Counted from the stretch's first letter, positions 19,201 to 26,787 are shown. The stretch: DNA of 54,196 nucleotides from Candidatus Polarisedimenticolaceae bacterium (GCA_036376135.1 DASVAW010000093.1:1-54196), one strand, 5' to 3'. The notes: generated from the letters alone by a model not told the origin. Made by a program: numbers and translations.

Positions 19201-19574
19201 GCCTCGGCCGTGACCGTCACCGCCTCGACCTGCCCCGCCGTCAGCACGAACGGAACGGAGCGACGCTGCGTGACGCTGACCAGGATGTCCTTCTGCACGA
19301 CCGTGCCGAAGCCCTGCTTCTCGACGCGCAGCTCGTACTCGCCGGGAGGCAGGTTGGCGAAGAGGTAGGTGCCCTGCGCGGTGGTCTGGATGCTGATCGG
19401 AGCGCGCGCGCCGCTGGCCGTGACCTTCACGCCGGCGATGGGCTGCCCGTTCACATCGGTGACCTTTCCCTCGATGGCTCCGGTCGTCGCCGTCGTCTGG
19501 GCGAAGACCGGCATGGCCATGAGGATCGCGCCGAGGGCGATCGCGGCGACCCTCAGCCAGAACTTCGAATTCAT
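16233..19574 (-). CDS. TonB-dependent receptor, Oar-like (second copy)
   Basis: This 1113-residue protein has a signal peptide (VAAIALGAILMAMPVFAQ). A carboxypeptidase-regulatory-like domain follows at about 30-110 (GAIEGKVTDVNGQPIAGVKV, YLFANLPPGEYELRVEKQGF). Next is a plug domain (YLVDGVNITNGGYGG, LEEIQVKTGAIDAEFGQATGGVI), then a large barrel ending LNARWSF with terminal Phe. The ATG at 19574 is set by GGAGGAGG 7 bp upstream and the signal peptide; the frame stays open for another kilobase over the antisense of the neighbouring gene, which is not real. It is paralogous to the receptor at 7105 and a single-gene unit with its own terminator and -24/-12 promoter. Ligand unknown. Confidence 0.93.
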   Translation of the reverse strand: MNSKFWLRVAAIALGAILMAMPVFAQTTATTGAIEGKVTDVNGQPIAGVKVTASGARAPISIQTTAQGTYLFANLPPGEYELRVEKQGFGTVVQKDILVSVTQRRSVPFVLTAGQVEAVTVTAEAPLVDPKTTTIGGTFTVDKYVDFIPVGRNFSQTFALAPGVESGGGTGQGNYSISGSTGLENSYLVDGVNITNGGYGGLGTYSGVYGSLGSGVTYAFLEEIQVKTGAIDAEFGQATGGVINTIVKSGNNNIDGAVGVFVQPKGLMSAYKQVDLIVGASNQDSMSTTDLDLSVGGPIIKDKLFYFLAYNQVTTKEAFTIEDQLIPLSQTGDQTGVGTRQFATAGQTIERERTSNNWAAKLTWYLNPNHRVELTGFGDPSRGANGAQRTTQDVNNSTSLTFLDYAQGGGQSRISYGADNFSLKYDGVLAPNFFVQAQVSQKTGEFDETLALNKPTLTDQRELRCVLGLAGCAPDSPGTGTVWRYGGAGFLAPQEDKSLQVKAIATWALANHELKFGVDYYDLEFSEDQQYPGDPRDFQIPIDVNSDQDYNTQGAGLVDCAVAPAGDDCYINLRSTAGYLVTGRANNNFRVTRARFSPLPPPTTSTELNFFIQDTWSIGTRWNLKLGLRASQQEIAGSGEYTVPFQRVALDPAFPGALTRIPGSTDYTAQDYKFDWAYSPRIGATFDVTGDGRSKIYANASRYFERIPNDLAIRALSNEIGLSLYRYGGYDIPNYTGLNDHLGNPNSAIFFQGLDPSVLTEGTKLPYVDEIVLGYQQELSKDLSLEVRGIYREQGRALEDIQLSAVEATQNFYYGLGYGYPFNPFPDYGVEAFSAYVLANPGENTPSTFPAPDRKYQAIELVLNKRFSDNWLFFANYRYARLRGFYEGLYRNDNQQDDPNISSLYDFPNSPLLSTQFGSGPLNTDRPHSLKLYGSYQWENGWTAGASFNYASGTPRTSMLAHPNYQNAGEIPGTDPIYGWWSESTQADLELLGADVVGCQDGLCLATGPIELEQSDPLVFSGFFLYDFTKVSRGNLGRTPKTMNIDLLLNWTRKLKMGDLQLGVVVVNALNSQKAVRVNDQVERQAGIPDPDYGQTVLFQGPRQVRLNARWSF

Positions 19575-19874
19575 CCGGTTGCCTCCTCCTGAATGGTTCC
19601 GAACCCCGCGGACCCCGCCTCCCTCACGGAGACGTTGCCCGAACACGGAGCGCATTTTCGGAGGAAAGCAATCGCAGGGCCAAGGAACCCCCTTCCGCAG
19701 CGAAACGCGAAGTCTTGGTGCGTCAGCAGGTTGCCCGATGCGAGCCGGCAGCGAAGCGTCGCGATTCCGCCTCGCTCGATTCAAGGTTTTGGATGAGAAC
19801 AGGGAATCGGATTCGCCGTGCAGTCGGCTGCCCCTCGTTCGCAGCGTTCGGGGCGAGGCGTTATCCTCCGGCGC
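19575..19874. other. 300-bp divergent intergenic region
   Basis: This gap lies between receptor 2 (minus) and VWFA copy 3 (plus) and holds no convincing gene. It contains the -24/-12 element at 19667-19682. GAATCG occurs twice as a close direct repeat on the minus strand near 19760-19790, upstream of that promoter, and could be an activator site. No strong sigma-70 pair was found for the plus-strand gene; GTTATCC sits just before its ATG. Confidence 0.5.
19667..19682 (-). promoter_or_regulatory. candidate sigma-54 (-24/-12) promoter for receptor 2
   Basis: The minus strand reads TGGCCCTGCGATTGCT. Against TGGCACGNNNNTTGCW it matches TGGC, the C of CAC, and all of TTGCT, with the required spacing between GG and GC. 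The base before it is T, also matching consensus. The predicted start near 19656 leaves a leader of about 80 nt before the strong Shine-Dalgarno site. Confidence 0.6.
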
Positions 19875-22031
19875 ATGCGCGTGATCCGCCGCCCGCTCGC
19901 CCTCGCCGGACTCGCCGGCGCCGTCGCCTTCGCCGCTCCGGCACCGCCCCCCGTGAAGGCTCCCGCCGTGGAGAAGGTCGTGGTGCGGCTCGCGCAGTTC
20001 GACGTCGTCGTGCGCGACAAGGAAGGGAAGCTGATCCGGGGGCTGGAGGCGAAGGACTTCGTCGTCCTCGAGGACGGCTCTCCCCTCGACGTCGTCGCGG
20101 TCGATTCCTGGGAGTCGCTCGAGAAGGCGGCCGCCGCCGAACCCGCCCCGGCGTCCCCCGAGCCGGTCCCCGAACCCCAGACCGGCGACGCCCCGTCGCC
20201 CACGCCCGCGGCCCCGAAAAAGGACGAGGATCAACGCGCGTTCCTGATCCTCTTCGACAATCTCAACGCGTCGACCGCGATGCGCCTGACCCAGGCCAAG
20301 CGGGCGGCGACGCGATTCGTCCGCGAGAACCTCCGCGCCAACGACCTGGCGGCGGTTTACACCCTCGACCACGCGCTCCGGCCGATCTCGCCCTTCTCGA
20401 CCAACCCCGAGGAGACCGTGCGTGCCGTGGAGAAGGTCGCCTGGTTCGAAAGCTCCACGTTCTCGGAGCAGATCGCGGAGTCGATCCTCGCCTACCAGTC
20501 GGAATCTGCGGCGAGTCGGATGCAGGGCCGCCTTCAGAACGCCGCCCCGATCGAGGGCGGAAGGCTCGACTGGACGCGCCAGCACGTCTACCGGAGCCTC
20601 GCCTCGCTCGCCGAGGTCTTCCACTCGCTTCCCGGGCGACGCGTCCTGGTGCTCGTGTCGGCGGGGTTCCCGATGACCGCGCCGGGGGACGTGGAGCGCC
20701 TGCGCGGGGGGTTCACGAACGAGTTCCGGGACCTCGTCAAGGCCATGGGGCGCTCGGGGGTCGCGGTCTACACGATCGACGTCGGCGACGATCTCGCGAT
20801 GGGGGACGTGAAGAACCGCATCGACTGGCGCGTCGCCGTCGGCAAACTCGGCATGGACGAGTCGTTCATGGCGGACCTCGGGTTCGACTCCGCGTTCGGG
20901 ACCGGGTCGGCCTCGTCCCGGCGGGAGTTCCTCGGCGTGCTCGCCAACGAGACCGGCGGGCGGATGTTGACGAGCAACGACCTGAACCGGGCGTTCGAGA
21001 CGATCCAGGAGGACACGGCGAACTACTATCGCGTCTCGTGCCGCGTCCGCGAGCAGGCGGGGGACGCCCGCTACAGGCGCATCGTCGTGAAGGTCCGCGG
21101 AATCGACGACGCGCGCGTCACCGCGCGGCGCGGCCGCTACTCCGACGTGACGCCGAATCCCTCGAGCGCGGGAACGGCGGCCTCCGACCGGATCGAACGT
21201 TACGCGCGCCTGCTCCTGCGCACGAGCGCAACGACCCTCCCGGCGCCGTCCGACAAGAGCATCCCCGTCGCGATCGTCGCGGAGGTCGTCGGTCCGGTCG
21301 TCCTCGCCCCCGACACCGAAGGGGCCGGGCGCGTGGAGCTCGACTTCGTCGCGGTGGCGCGGGTCGCGGGCGAAGTCGTCGGCCGCTACTCGCGCCGCGT
21401 GAGCGTGCGCGTGCGGCCCGAGGGGCTCGAGGCGGTCCGCCGGGGATTCCGGGTCGAGGGGAGGATCGACCTCCCGGCGGGGATCTACGACCTGCAGACG
21501 ACGGTGCGCCTGGAGGAACCGGCGCAGCTGGCGATGTGGAGCGGGCCGATCGCCGTGCCTCCCCCCGGGCGAGGCACGGGATTGCGCTTCGCGGGGGCGA
21601 TCCTCGCCCGCGAGTCGGAGCCGCTTCCGCTCCTGGCCAAGGCGGAGCTGAAGGCGGACGCGAAGGACGCCCTCGCCCTTCCGCAGGGGCTGCGCCTGCT
21701 CCCTCCCGTGGACCCCGCCTTCCAGGGACGGGAGTCGGCGCTGGTGTTGTTCTGGCTCGAGGGCCTTCCGGTGGGGGACGCTCCCCCACGCTTCACCATG
21801 GACGTGACCGCGGTCGGCCCCGAAGGGGCGACCTCCCCTCTCCCCGGAGGGATCGTCTTCTTCGAGCCCGACGGCGAGCGGTATCGCGGCGTGCTCCGCG
21901 CGTCGCTCGCGGGCCTGGCGCCCGGGGCCTGGCAGATCCGCGTCGCCGCGCTGGGGGAGACTCCGGAGGCGCGCGCGGAGGCGCGCCTGCCGATCGTGGT
22001 CGAGGCCGCGCCTACTTCTTCATCGCCTTGA
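19875..22031 (+). CDS. VWFA-related acidobacterial-type protein, long form (copy 3)
   Basis: This protein is 718 residues from the ATG at 19875, which begins a signal-like segment (LALAGLAGAVAFAAPAPPP). The short beta-domain reads VVVRLAQFDVVVRDKEGKLIRGLEAKDFVVLEDG. The VWA-like domain begins near residue 122 with ILFDNLNAST, a degenerate DxSxS site as in the other two copies, and contains RRVLVLVSAGFPM. An extra C-terminal region of about 300 residues, absent from copies 1 and 2, is rich in predicted beta strands (RVELDFVAVARVAGEVVGRYSRRV). A GTG 57 bases upstream is a possible alternative start. The last 20 bp overlap the convergent TPR gene. Function unknown. Confidence 0.85.
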   Translation: MRVIRRPLALAGLAGAVAFAAPAPPPVKAPAVEKVVVRLAQFDVVVRDKEGKLIRGLEAKDFVVLEDGSPLDVVAVDSWESLEKAAAAEPAPASPEPVPEPQTGDAPSPTPAAPKKDEDQRAFLILFDNLNASTAMRLTQAKRAATRFVRENLRANDLAAVYTLDHALRPISPFSTNPEETVRAVEKVAWFESSTFSEQIAESILAYQSESAASRMQGRLQNAAPIEGGRLDWTRQHVYRSLASLAEVFHSLPGRRVLVLVSAGFPMTAPGDVERLRGGFTNEFRDLVKAMGRSGVAVYTIDVGDDLAMGDVKNRIDWRVAVGKLGMDESFMADLGFDSAFGTGSASSRREFLGVLANETGGRMLTSNDLNRAFETIQEDTANYYRVSCRVREQAGDARYRRIVVKVRGIDDARVTARRGRYSDVTPNPSSAGTAASDRIERYARLLLRTSATTLPAPSDKSIPVAIVAEVVGPVVLAPDTEGAGRVELDFVAVARVAGEVVGRYSRRVSVRVRPEGLEAVRRGFRVEGRIDLPAGIYDLQTTVRLEEPAQLAMWSGPIAVPPPGRGTGLRFAGAILARESEPLPLLAKAELKADAKDALALPQGLRLLPPVDPAFQGRESALVLFWLEGLPVGDAPPRFTMDVTAVGPEGATSPLPGGIVFFEPDGERYRGVLRASLAGLAPGAWQIRVAALGETPEARAEARLPIVVEAAPTSSSP

Positions 22032-23247
22032 GGGTCTCGCGGGTCTCCTCCGCGAGCGGCCCCTTGGAGTCGAGCTCGAGCGACTTGCGCATCGCGGCCA
22101 CCGCCTCGTCGATCTTGCCGTCGCGCAGGAGCAGCCGGGCGTTGAGCGCGTGCGCCATCGCGAGGTCGGCGTTGCCGGCGCCCGGCAGGTCGAGCACCTG
22201 CCGGAACATCTCCCCCGCCTTCACGTAGTCCTTCTTGTTGAAGTAGCTGATCCCGACGTTGAGAAACGCTTCCGGGCTCGCGGCGCCCACCTTCTGCGCC
22301 TGATCGAGCACCTCCTTCGCCTTCTCGGGCTGGCCCATGCGCGTGTGGATCGCCGCGATCTCGAGGTACGGCTCGGGACGCGAGGGGTCCAGCGCGGCCA
22401 CCTGCTGGAACGCCTCGAGCGCGCCGGCGTCGTTCTTGAGGTCGAGCCGCGCGAGCCCGAGTCCGATGAGCGCCTCGGTGCGCAGTTGCGCGGTCTGGGT
22501 CGTGTCGAGCTCCTGGAGGAATAGCGGCTCGGCGTCGGCCGGACGCCCGAGCCGGCGCAGGAGCTGGGCGCGCAGAAGCGCCGCCCCTTCGAACTTCGGG
22601 TTCAGCTCGAGCGCCTTCGCGAGCGAGGCCTGGGCCTCTTCGTCCTGCTGGCTCGTCCCGAGGCAGAAACCGCGGAGGTAGTGCCCCAGGGCGCCGTCCG
22701 GCTTCGCCTGGATCCCGGCGTCGATCTGCGGGAGCGCACCCGCGCAGTCGCCCGCCTGCACCTGGGCCACGATGGCGTTCCACGACGCCTCGGCGGCGCC
22801 GGGGGGCGGCGCGCCTTCCGCCGCGACCGGAGCCACCTCGCCCATCGTGACGTCGGCGTTGACCTCGGAGGCATCCGCGATGTTGAGCGTCGGGGGCTTG
22901 GCGGGGTTCGGCCGGCCGTCGATCGCCCAGAGCTCCTTCTTCTGCATGTCCACCGCGCGCGCCTTGAGATTGGCGATCGCCTTGCCGGGAAGCTCCACCG
23001 CGAGGTGGTAGTCGCCCGGACGCACGAGGGCGAAGAAGAAGGCCCCTTTCTTGTTCGTCTTGCCCGCGACCTTGATGCCCCGCGAGTCGGGCGTGGGCTC
23101 CAGCGAGACCGTCAGTCCCTCGAGGGGCTGTCCCGCCTCGTCGTGCACGGTGCCGAGCACGCGGCCCTGCTGGGCGAAGGCCGCCGAGGCGGCCAGACAC
23201 GCGAAGACGACGCCGAGCGCCGCCGTGCGAAGCGAATGGGAGGTCAT
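22012..23247 (-). CDS. secreted carboxypeptidase-regulatory-like / TPR protein (second copy)
   Basis: This 411-residue protein has a signal peptide ending AAFAQ. A carboxypeptidase-regulatory-like domain covers about 27-110 (GRVLGTVHDEAGQPLEGLTVSL, AFFFALVRPGDYHLAVELPG). TPR repeats run from about 150 to the C-terminus (ALGHYLRGFCLG, AFLNVGISYFNKKDYVKAGEMF). AGGAG lies 7 bp before the ATG. The architecture and length match the protein at 466-1692, so they are paralogues, and each stands next to a VWFA gene (one divergent, one convergent). No enzymatic motif is visible. A scaffold partner of the VWFA proteins is an inference from this repeated neighbourhood. Confidence 0.87.
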   Translation of the reverse strand: MTSHSLRTAALGVVFACLAASAAFAQQGRVLGTVHDEAGQPLEGLTVSLEPTPDSRGIKVAGKTNKKGAFFFALVRPGDYHLAVELPGKAIANLKARAVDMQKKELWAIDGRPNPAKPPTLNIADASEVNADVTMGEVAPVAAEGAPPPGAAEASWNAIVAQVQAGDCAGALPQIDAGIQAKPDGALGHYLRGFCLGTSQQDEEAQASLAKALELNPKFEGAALLRAQLLRRLGRPADAEPLFLQELDTTQTAQLRTEALIGLGLARLDLKNDAGALEAFQQVAALDPSRPEPYLEIAAIHTRMGQPEKAKEVLDQAQKVGAASPEAFLNVGISYFNKKDYVKAGEMFRQVLDLPGAGNADLAMAHALNARLLLRDGKIDEAVAAMRKSLELDSKGPLAEETRETLKAMKK

Positions 23248-23337
23248 GCCTTCACTCCTGGGGACCGGCCCCGATGCGACTCACCGACCGGCCGATTCTA
23301 GGGGGACCGGCTCGCGGGATGCCAGCGGGTGGGCATA
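23248..23337. promoter_or_regulatory. short divergent promoter region
   Basis: Ninety bases separate the two divergent starts. On the minus strand TAGAAT (23300-23295) is a good -10 candidate for the TPR protein, 47 bases from its ATG, without a clear -35. The plus-strand gene has only a GGGTGGG Shine-Dalgarno-like run before ATG 23338, and no promoter for it is evident here. Confidence 0.35.
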
Positions 23338-26199
23338 ATGCGGTCCGTGCGTCAGCGTTTCATCCTCGCCGGCGGAGCCTCGGTTCTCGCGATCGCAGCG
23401 GTCGCCACGTCGATCCAGCGGATCCCCGAAGGATCGATCGGGCTGCGGCCGGGAGCGGTCGTCGACGCGGGCCTCGGGTTCGCCCCGCCGTGGGGCCGGG
23501 CGACCGTCGTGCGGGCGGGCGGCAAGGCCGCCCTCGCCGGACTGACGTTCCGGACCCCCGAAGGCTCCGAGCTCGTCTTCGACGTCGACGTGGACTACAC
23601 GCTCGCGACGACGATTCCCGACAAGTTCCGGGACGACGCCGCGCGGCGCGGCCTCGACGCCGCCCTCGGGACGCTCGCCGGGCACGTGCTGCAGGACCTG
23701 GGAGAGCGCTCGGGGGCGGAAGCGCTCCTCTCCGACCCGTCGACGCTCGAGGCGGCGTTGCGCGCCGCGTTCGGCTCGAACGGCGTCACCGCGACGCGGG
23801 TGAGCGCGCGCTCGACGATGGGGGACGAGGTGCTCGGCCGCCGCCGGACCGCGGAAGCCCGGGAGCGAGTGCGGCCGATGTCGGCGCGTCGCCTCGTGGT
23901 CGTGGGTTGGGACGGCGCGGACTGGGAGATCCTCGACCCGATGCTCGCCGCCGGCCGGATGCCCCATCTCGCCGGGATGCTCGCCTCGGGAGTGCGTGCC
24001 GACCTGCGCTCGTACGATCCGATGTTCTCGCCGCTGTTGTGGACGACGATGGCGACCGGAAAACCCCCGACCCAGCACGGCATCGCGGACTTCCTCGTCA
24101 AGGACCCGGGCACCGGGAAACGCCGCCCCATCACGAGCGACTTCCGCAAGGTGAAGGCGCTCTGGAACATCTGCGGCGACCTCGGCCGCGAATCGGGCTG
24201 GGTGGCCTGGTGGGCGACCTTCCCCGCCGAGCCGATCCGCGGAACGATGGTCTCCGAGCTGCTCGCTTCGGTCTCGATGCGCGGCGCCGACGCTGCCCTC
24301 GCGGTGAAGGGGATCGCGAGTCCCGAGTCCTGGCTTTCGGAGCGTCGCGACCTGATCGTCGCCGCAGCCGACGTCACCTACGAGGAGATGGCCCGGCTGT
24401 TTCCCGTCGCGCGCGCCGAGTTCGAGGACGCGAGACGGCGCGCTCCCGAGGAACAGGTCGACCCCGACTCCAAGGCCGCTCCCGACCCGCTGACGTTCAC
24501 CGTGAAGCTGCTCTCCGCGACGCGCACGTACCATAACGTCGGGGTCGACATGCTGAAGTCCGGGCTTCCGGTCGTGTCCATCTACTACGAAGCGCCGGAC
24601 ATGATGGGGCACCGCTTCCAGCACTACATGCCGCCGAAGATGGCGATGGTTTCGGACGAGGAGTTCGCGCGTTTCCGCGACGCGGTGGGGAACTACTACG
24701 AGGTGCAGGACCGGATGCTCGGCGAGGTGCTCGCCGCGGCGGGGCCGGATGCCGACGTCGTCCTCGTCTCCGATCACGGCTTCCGCAACGGCGACGACCG
24801 ACCGACGGACGTGGCGCCCTTCACGACCGGCCAGCCGGCGGAGTGGCACCGTCCGTGGGGGATCTTCGCCGCCCGCGGACCGTCTTTCCGGACCGGCCGG
24901 ATCGGGCCCGCGAGCCTCTACGACATCGCCCCGACCCTCCTCTATCTGCAGGGATTCCCGCAGGCCGACGACATGCCGGGCCGCGTCATCGAGGCGGCGC
25001 TTCGCCCCGGGCTTCTCGCCTCGCGCTCCCCCTCACGGATCCGCAGCTACGAGCTCGTCGGCGATCGCATCGCGCGACGGGCCCCGGCGGAGATCGATCC
25101 CGCCGCCATGGAAGAGATGATGGCGAACCTGCGCGCACTCGGGTACGTCGGGGGCGAGACCACCGATCCGGTGACCGCGCCCGCCGCAACCGGAGCCGCG
25201 ACGGCGCCGGAGACGGCGGCGGGCGGGGACGCCTCGCAGACGCAGGTTTACTACCACCGGAATCTGGCCACCTATCACCGCAAGCAGGGAAACCTCGCCG
25301 CCGCCGAGCAGGAGCTGCTTCTGGCCAACGAGCGCCAGCCGTTCCCCAAGACCTACGCCATGCTCGGCGAGGTGCGGGCGTCGCAGGGGCGTTTCGCCGA
25401 AGCGGCGGAGGCGATTGAGGAGGGATACCGCACGATCCCCTCGATGATGGAGCCCGAGAGCCTCCTCTGGCTCGTGGAGATGTACCTGCGGGCGGGGAAC
25501 CCCGGGGCGGCGGGGACGGTCGTGTCCCGCCTGGGCTCGCGGGCGACCGCCGCGGTCCGTGAAGCGATCCAGGGGCGCCTCGCCGACGCGGCCGGAAACG
25601 TCGACGCGGCGACGGCCGCCTATGAGCGGGCCCTCGCGCAGGATCCCCTGCTGGTCTCGGTGGCGATGCGCCTCGGGGACCTCTACCGGGCGCGGGGGGC
25701 GCCGGGGCGGATCGTGCCCTTCCTGGAGCAGGGGGTCGCGAAGAACCCGAAAGCGGACGCGTATCACCACCTGCTCGGAGAGCTTGCCCTTGCGGGCGGC
25801 GATGCGAAGGGGGCGCACGCCCATTTCCTCCGCGCCGTGGACATCCAGCCGGAGAACGGTCTCTACCTCGGCCACCTCGCAAACGCCGCGGCGGCCCTCG
25901 GGCGTACGGCCGAAGCCCGGCAGTCGCTCGAGTGGGCCGAGCGATGGACGGGACGCGAGGCCCCCTCCTGGATCGCCATCGGGGGCGCCTGGGATCGACT
26001 CGGCGAGCCCGACCGGGCCCTGGCCGCGTTCGCGAAGGCCCGGGAGTTCGGCGCGCAGGGTCCCGCCCCCGAGATCGGCACGATCCTCGCCCTCGCCCGG
26101 GCGGGGAGGGTGGCGCAGGCGCGCCGCGCCCTCGCCGAAGCCACGCAACGATTCCCCGAAAGCCGGGCTCTGGCGGACCTCGCCGCGCGTTTGCGCTGA
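23338..26199 (+). CDS. band-7/SPFH-like domain fused to phosphodiesterase and TPR repeats
   Basis: This 953-residue protein has an N-terminal membrane anchor (about residues 8-25). About 28-160 resembles a band-7/SPFH domain: RIPEGSIGLRPGAVVDAG, GLGFAPPWGRATVV, then TPEGSELVFDVDVDYTLA. From about 185 an alkaline phosphatase/nucleotide pyrophosphatase domain shows VVVGWDGADWEILD (Asp192), SPLLWTTMATG (predicted nucleophile Thr236), YYEAPDMMGHRF and LVSDHGF. The junction LRALGYVGG (near 598-607) leads into TPR repeats to the end. ATG 23338 is preferred to GTG 23329 because a G-rich Shine-Dalgarno run precedes it. Related phosphodiesterase-TPR proteins lack the N-terminal domain, as the gene at 14033 shows. 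A membrane-tethered phosphodiesterase is likely; substrate unknown. Confidence 0.82.
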   Translation: MRSVRQRFILAGGASVLAIAAVATSIQRIPEGSIGLRPGAVVDAGLGFAPPWGRATVVRAGGKAALAGLTFRTPEGSELVFDVDVDYTLATTIPDKFRDDAARRGLDAALGTLAGHVLQDLGERSGAEALLSDPSTLEAALRAAFGSNGVTATRVSARSTMGDEVLGRRRTAEARERVRPMSARRLVVVGWDGADWEILDPMLAAGRMPHLAGMLASGVRADLRSYDPMFSPLLWTTMATGKPPTQHGIADFLVKDPGTGKRRPITSDFRKVKALWNICGDLGRESGWVAWWATFPAEPIRGTMVSELLASVSMRGADAALAVKGIASPESWLSERRDLIVAAADVTYEEMARLFPVARAEFEDARRRAPEEQVDPDSKAAPDPLTFTVKLLSATRTYHNVGVDMLKSGLPVVSIYYEAPDMMGHRFQHYMPPKMAMVSDEEFARFRDAVGNYYEVQDRMLGEVLAAAGPDADVVLVSDHGFRNGDDRPTDVAPFTTGQPAEWHRPWGIFAARGPSFRTGRIGPASLYDIAPTLLYLQGFPQADDMPGRVIEAALRPGLLASRSPSRIRSYELVGDRIARRAPAEIDPAAMEEMMANLRALGYVGGETTDPVTAPAATGAATAPETAAGGDASQTQVYYHRNLATYHRKQGNLAAAEQELLLANERQPFPKTYAMLGEVRASQGRFAEAAEAIEEGYRTIPSMMEPESLLWLVEMYLRAGNPGAAGTVVSRLGSRATAAVREAIQGRLADAAGNVDAATAAYERALAQDPLLVSVAMRLGDLYRARGAPGRIVPFLEQGVAKNPKADAYHHLLGELALAGGDAKGAHAHFLRAVDIQPENGLYLGHLANAAAALGRTAEARQSLEWAERWTGREAPSWIAIGGAWDRLGEPDRALAAFAKAREFGAQGPAPEIGTILALARAGRVAQARRALAEATQRFPESRALADLAARLR

Positions 26200-26272
26200 G
26201 TCGAAGCGCTGGGCTAGGATTCGGCCCGTTGTGACCGCTTCGAGGTGGGCGCAAGCCCACCTTTTTCTTTTT
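26191..26272 (+). terminator. intrinsic terminator / probable attenuator before rimP
   Basis: AGGTGGGC (26243-26250) and GCCCACCT (26255-26262) form a perfect 8-bp stem with a GCAA loop, followed by TTTTTCTTTTTC. It ends 15 bases before the rimP start, leaving no room for a promoter after it. Upstream, TTGCGC (26191-26196) and TAGGAT (26215-26220) are 18 bp apart and could start transcription near 26227. It may therefore both end the preceding gene and act as a leader attenuator for the nusA operon. Confidence 0.7.
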
Positions 26273-26286
26273 CTGCGGGACGACGC

Positions 26287-26787
26287 GTGGCCAGAGACGA
26301 ACTCCAGACCCGGCTCGAAAGCATGGCGGCTCAGGCGGCCTCCACCCGGGGGGTGGAGGTGGTCGAGGTGCTCCTGCGTCGACAGGGGCGCCATTCGGTG
26401 CTGCGGATCGACATCGACCGCCCCGGTACTCCGGGGGTGACCCTCGAGGACTGTGAGGCGGTGAGCCACACCCTCGACACCCTGCTCGAGGCCGATGACC
26501 CCTTCGGCGACGTTCCGTACGATCTTCAGGTCTCCTCCCCCGGTCTCGATCGCCCCATCCGGAACCCCGAGGACGTCCGAAGGAACCTCGGCAGACGCGT
26601 CGTCGTGAACACGCGCGTGCCGGTGGACGGCCGACGCGCGTTCAAGGGGGTCCTCGCCGGCGGCGATGCGGCGGGATTCCGGGTCCTGCGCGACGACGGA
26701 GTGGAGGTCGGCGTGACGTTCGAGGTGGTCGAACTCGCCCACCAGGACCTCGACCTTCCCCCCACCCCGCGACGGGGAAAGCGTTGA
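26287..26787 (+). CDS. rimP: ribosome maturation factor RimP
   Basis: This 166-residue protein is of usual length for RimP, which assists 30S subunit maturation in the cytoplasm. The family signature VSSPGLDRPI is present, with the preceding GVTLEDCEAVSHTLDTLLE helix and an N-terminal VEVVEVLLRRQGRHSVLRIDID strand pair. A GTG at 26287 (VARDEL) is preferred to an upstream frame start that would lie inside the terminator stem. It is first in the order rimP-nusA-infB, which is conserved across bacteria. Confidence 0.93.
   Translation: MARDELQTRLESMAAQAASTRGVEVVEVLLRRQGRHSVLRIDIDRPGTPGVTLEDCEAVSHTLDTLLEADDPFGDVPYDLQVSSPGLDRPIRNPEDVRRNLGRRVVVNTRVPVDGRRAFKGVLAGGDAAGFRVLRDDGVEVGVTFEVVELAHQDLDLPPTPRRGKR

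Noticed and set aside
16191-19592. Plus-strand open frame of about 1,130 codons opposite receptor 2
   Set aside because: It is antisense to a full TonB-dependent receptor with signal peptide, strong ribosome-binding site and terminator, and has no domain of its own.
19575-19874. Riboswitch (c-di-GMP or cobalamin type) in the long receptor 2 leader
   Set aside because: The conserved core strings of those classes were looked for and not found.
19575-20624. N-terminal extension of receptor 2 by about 350 residues
   Set aside because: The frame is open, but it runs antisense over the VWFA copy 3 start, and an internal ATG has both an ideal Shine-Dalgarno site and a signal peptide.
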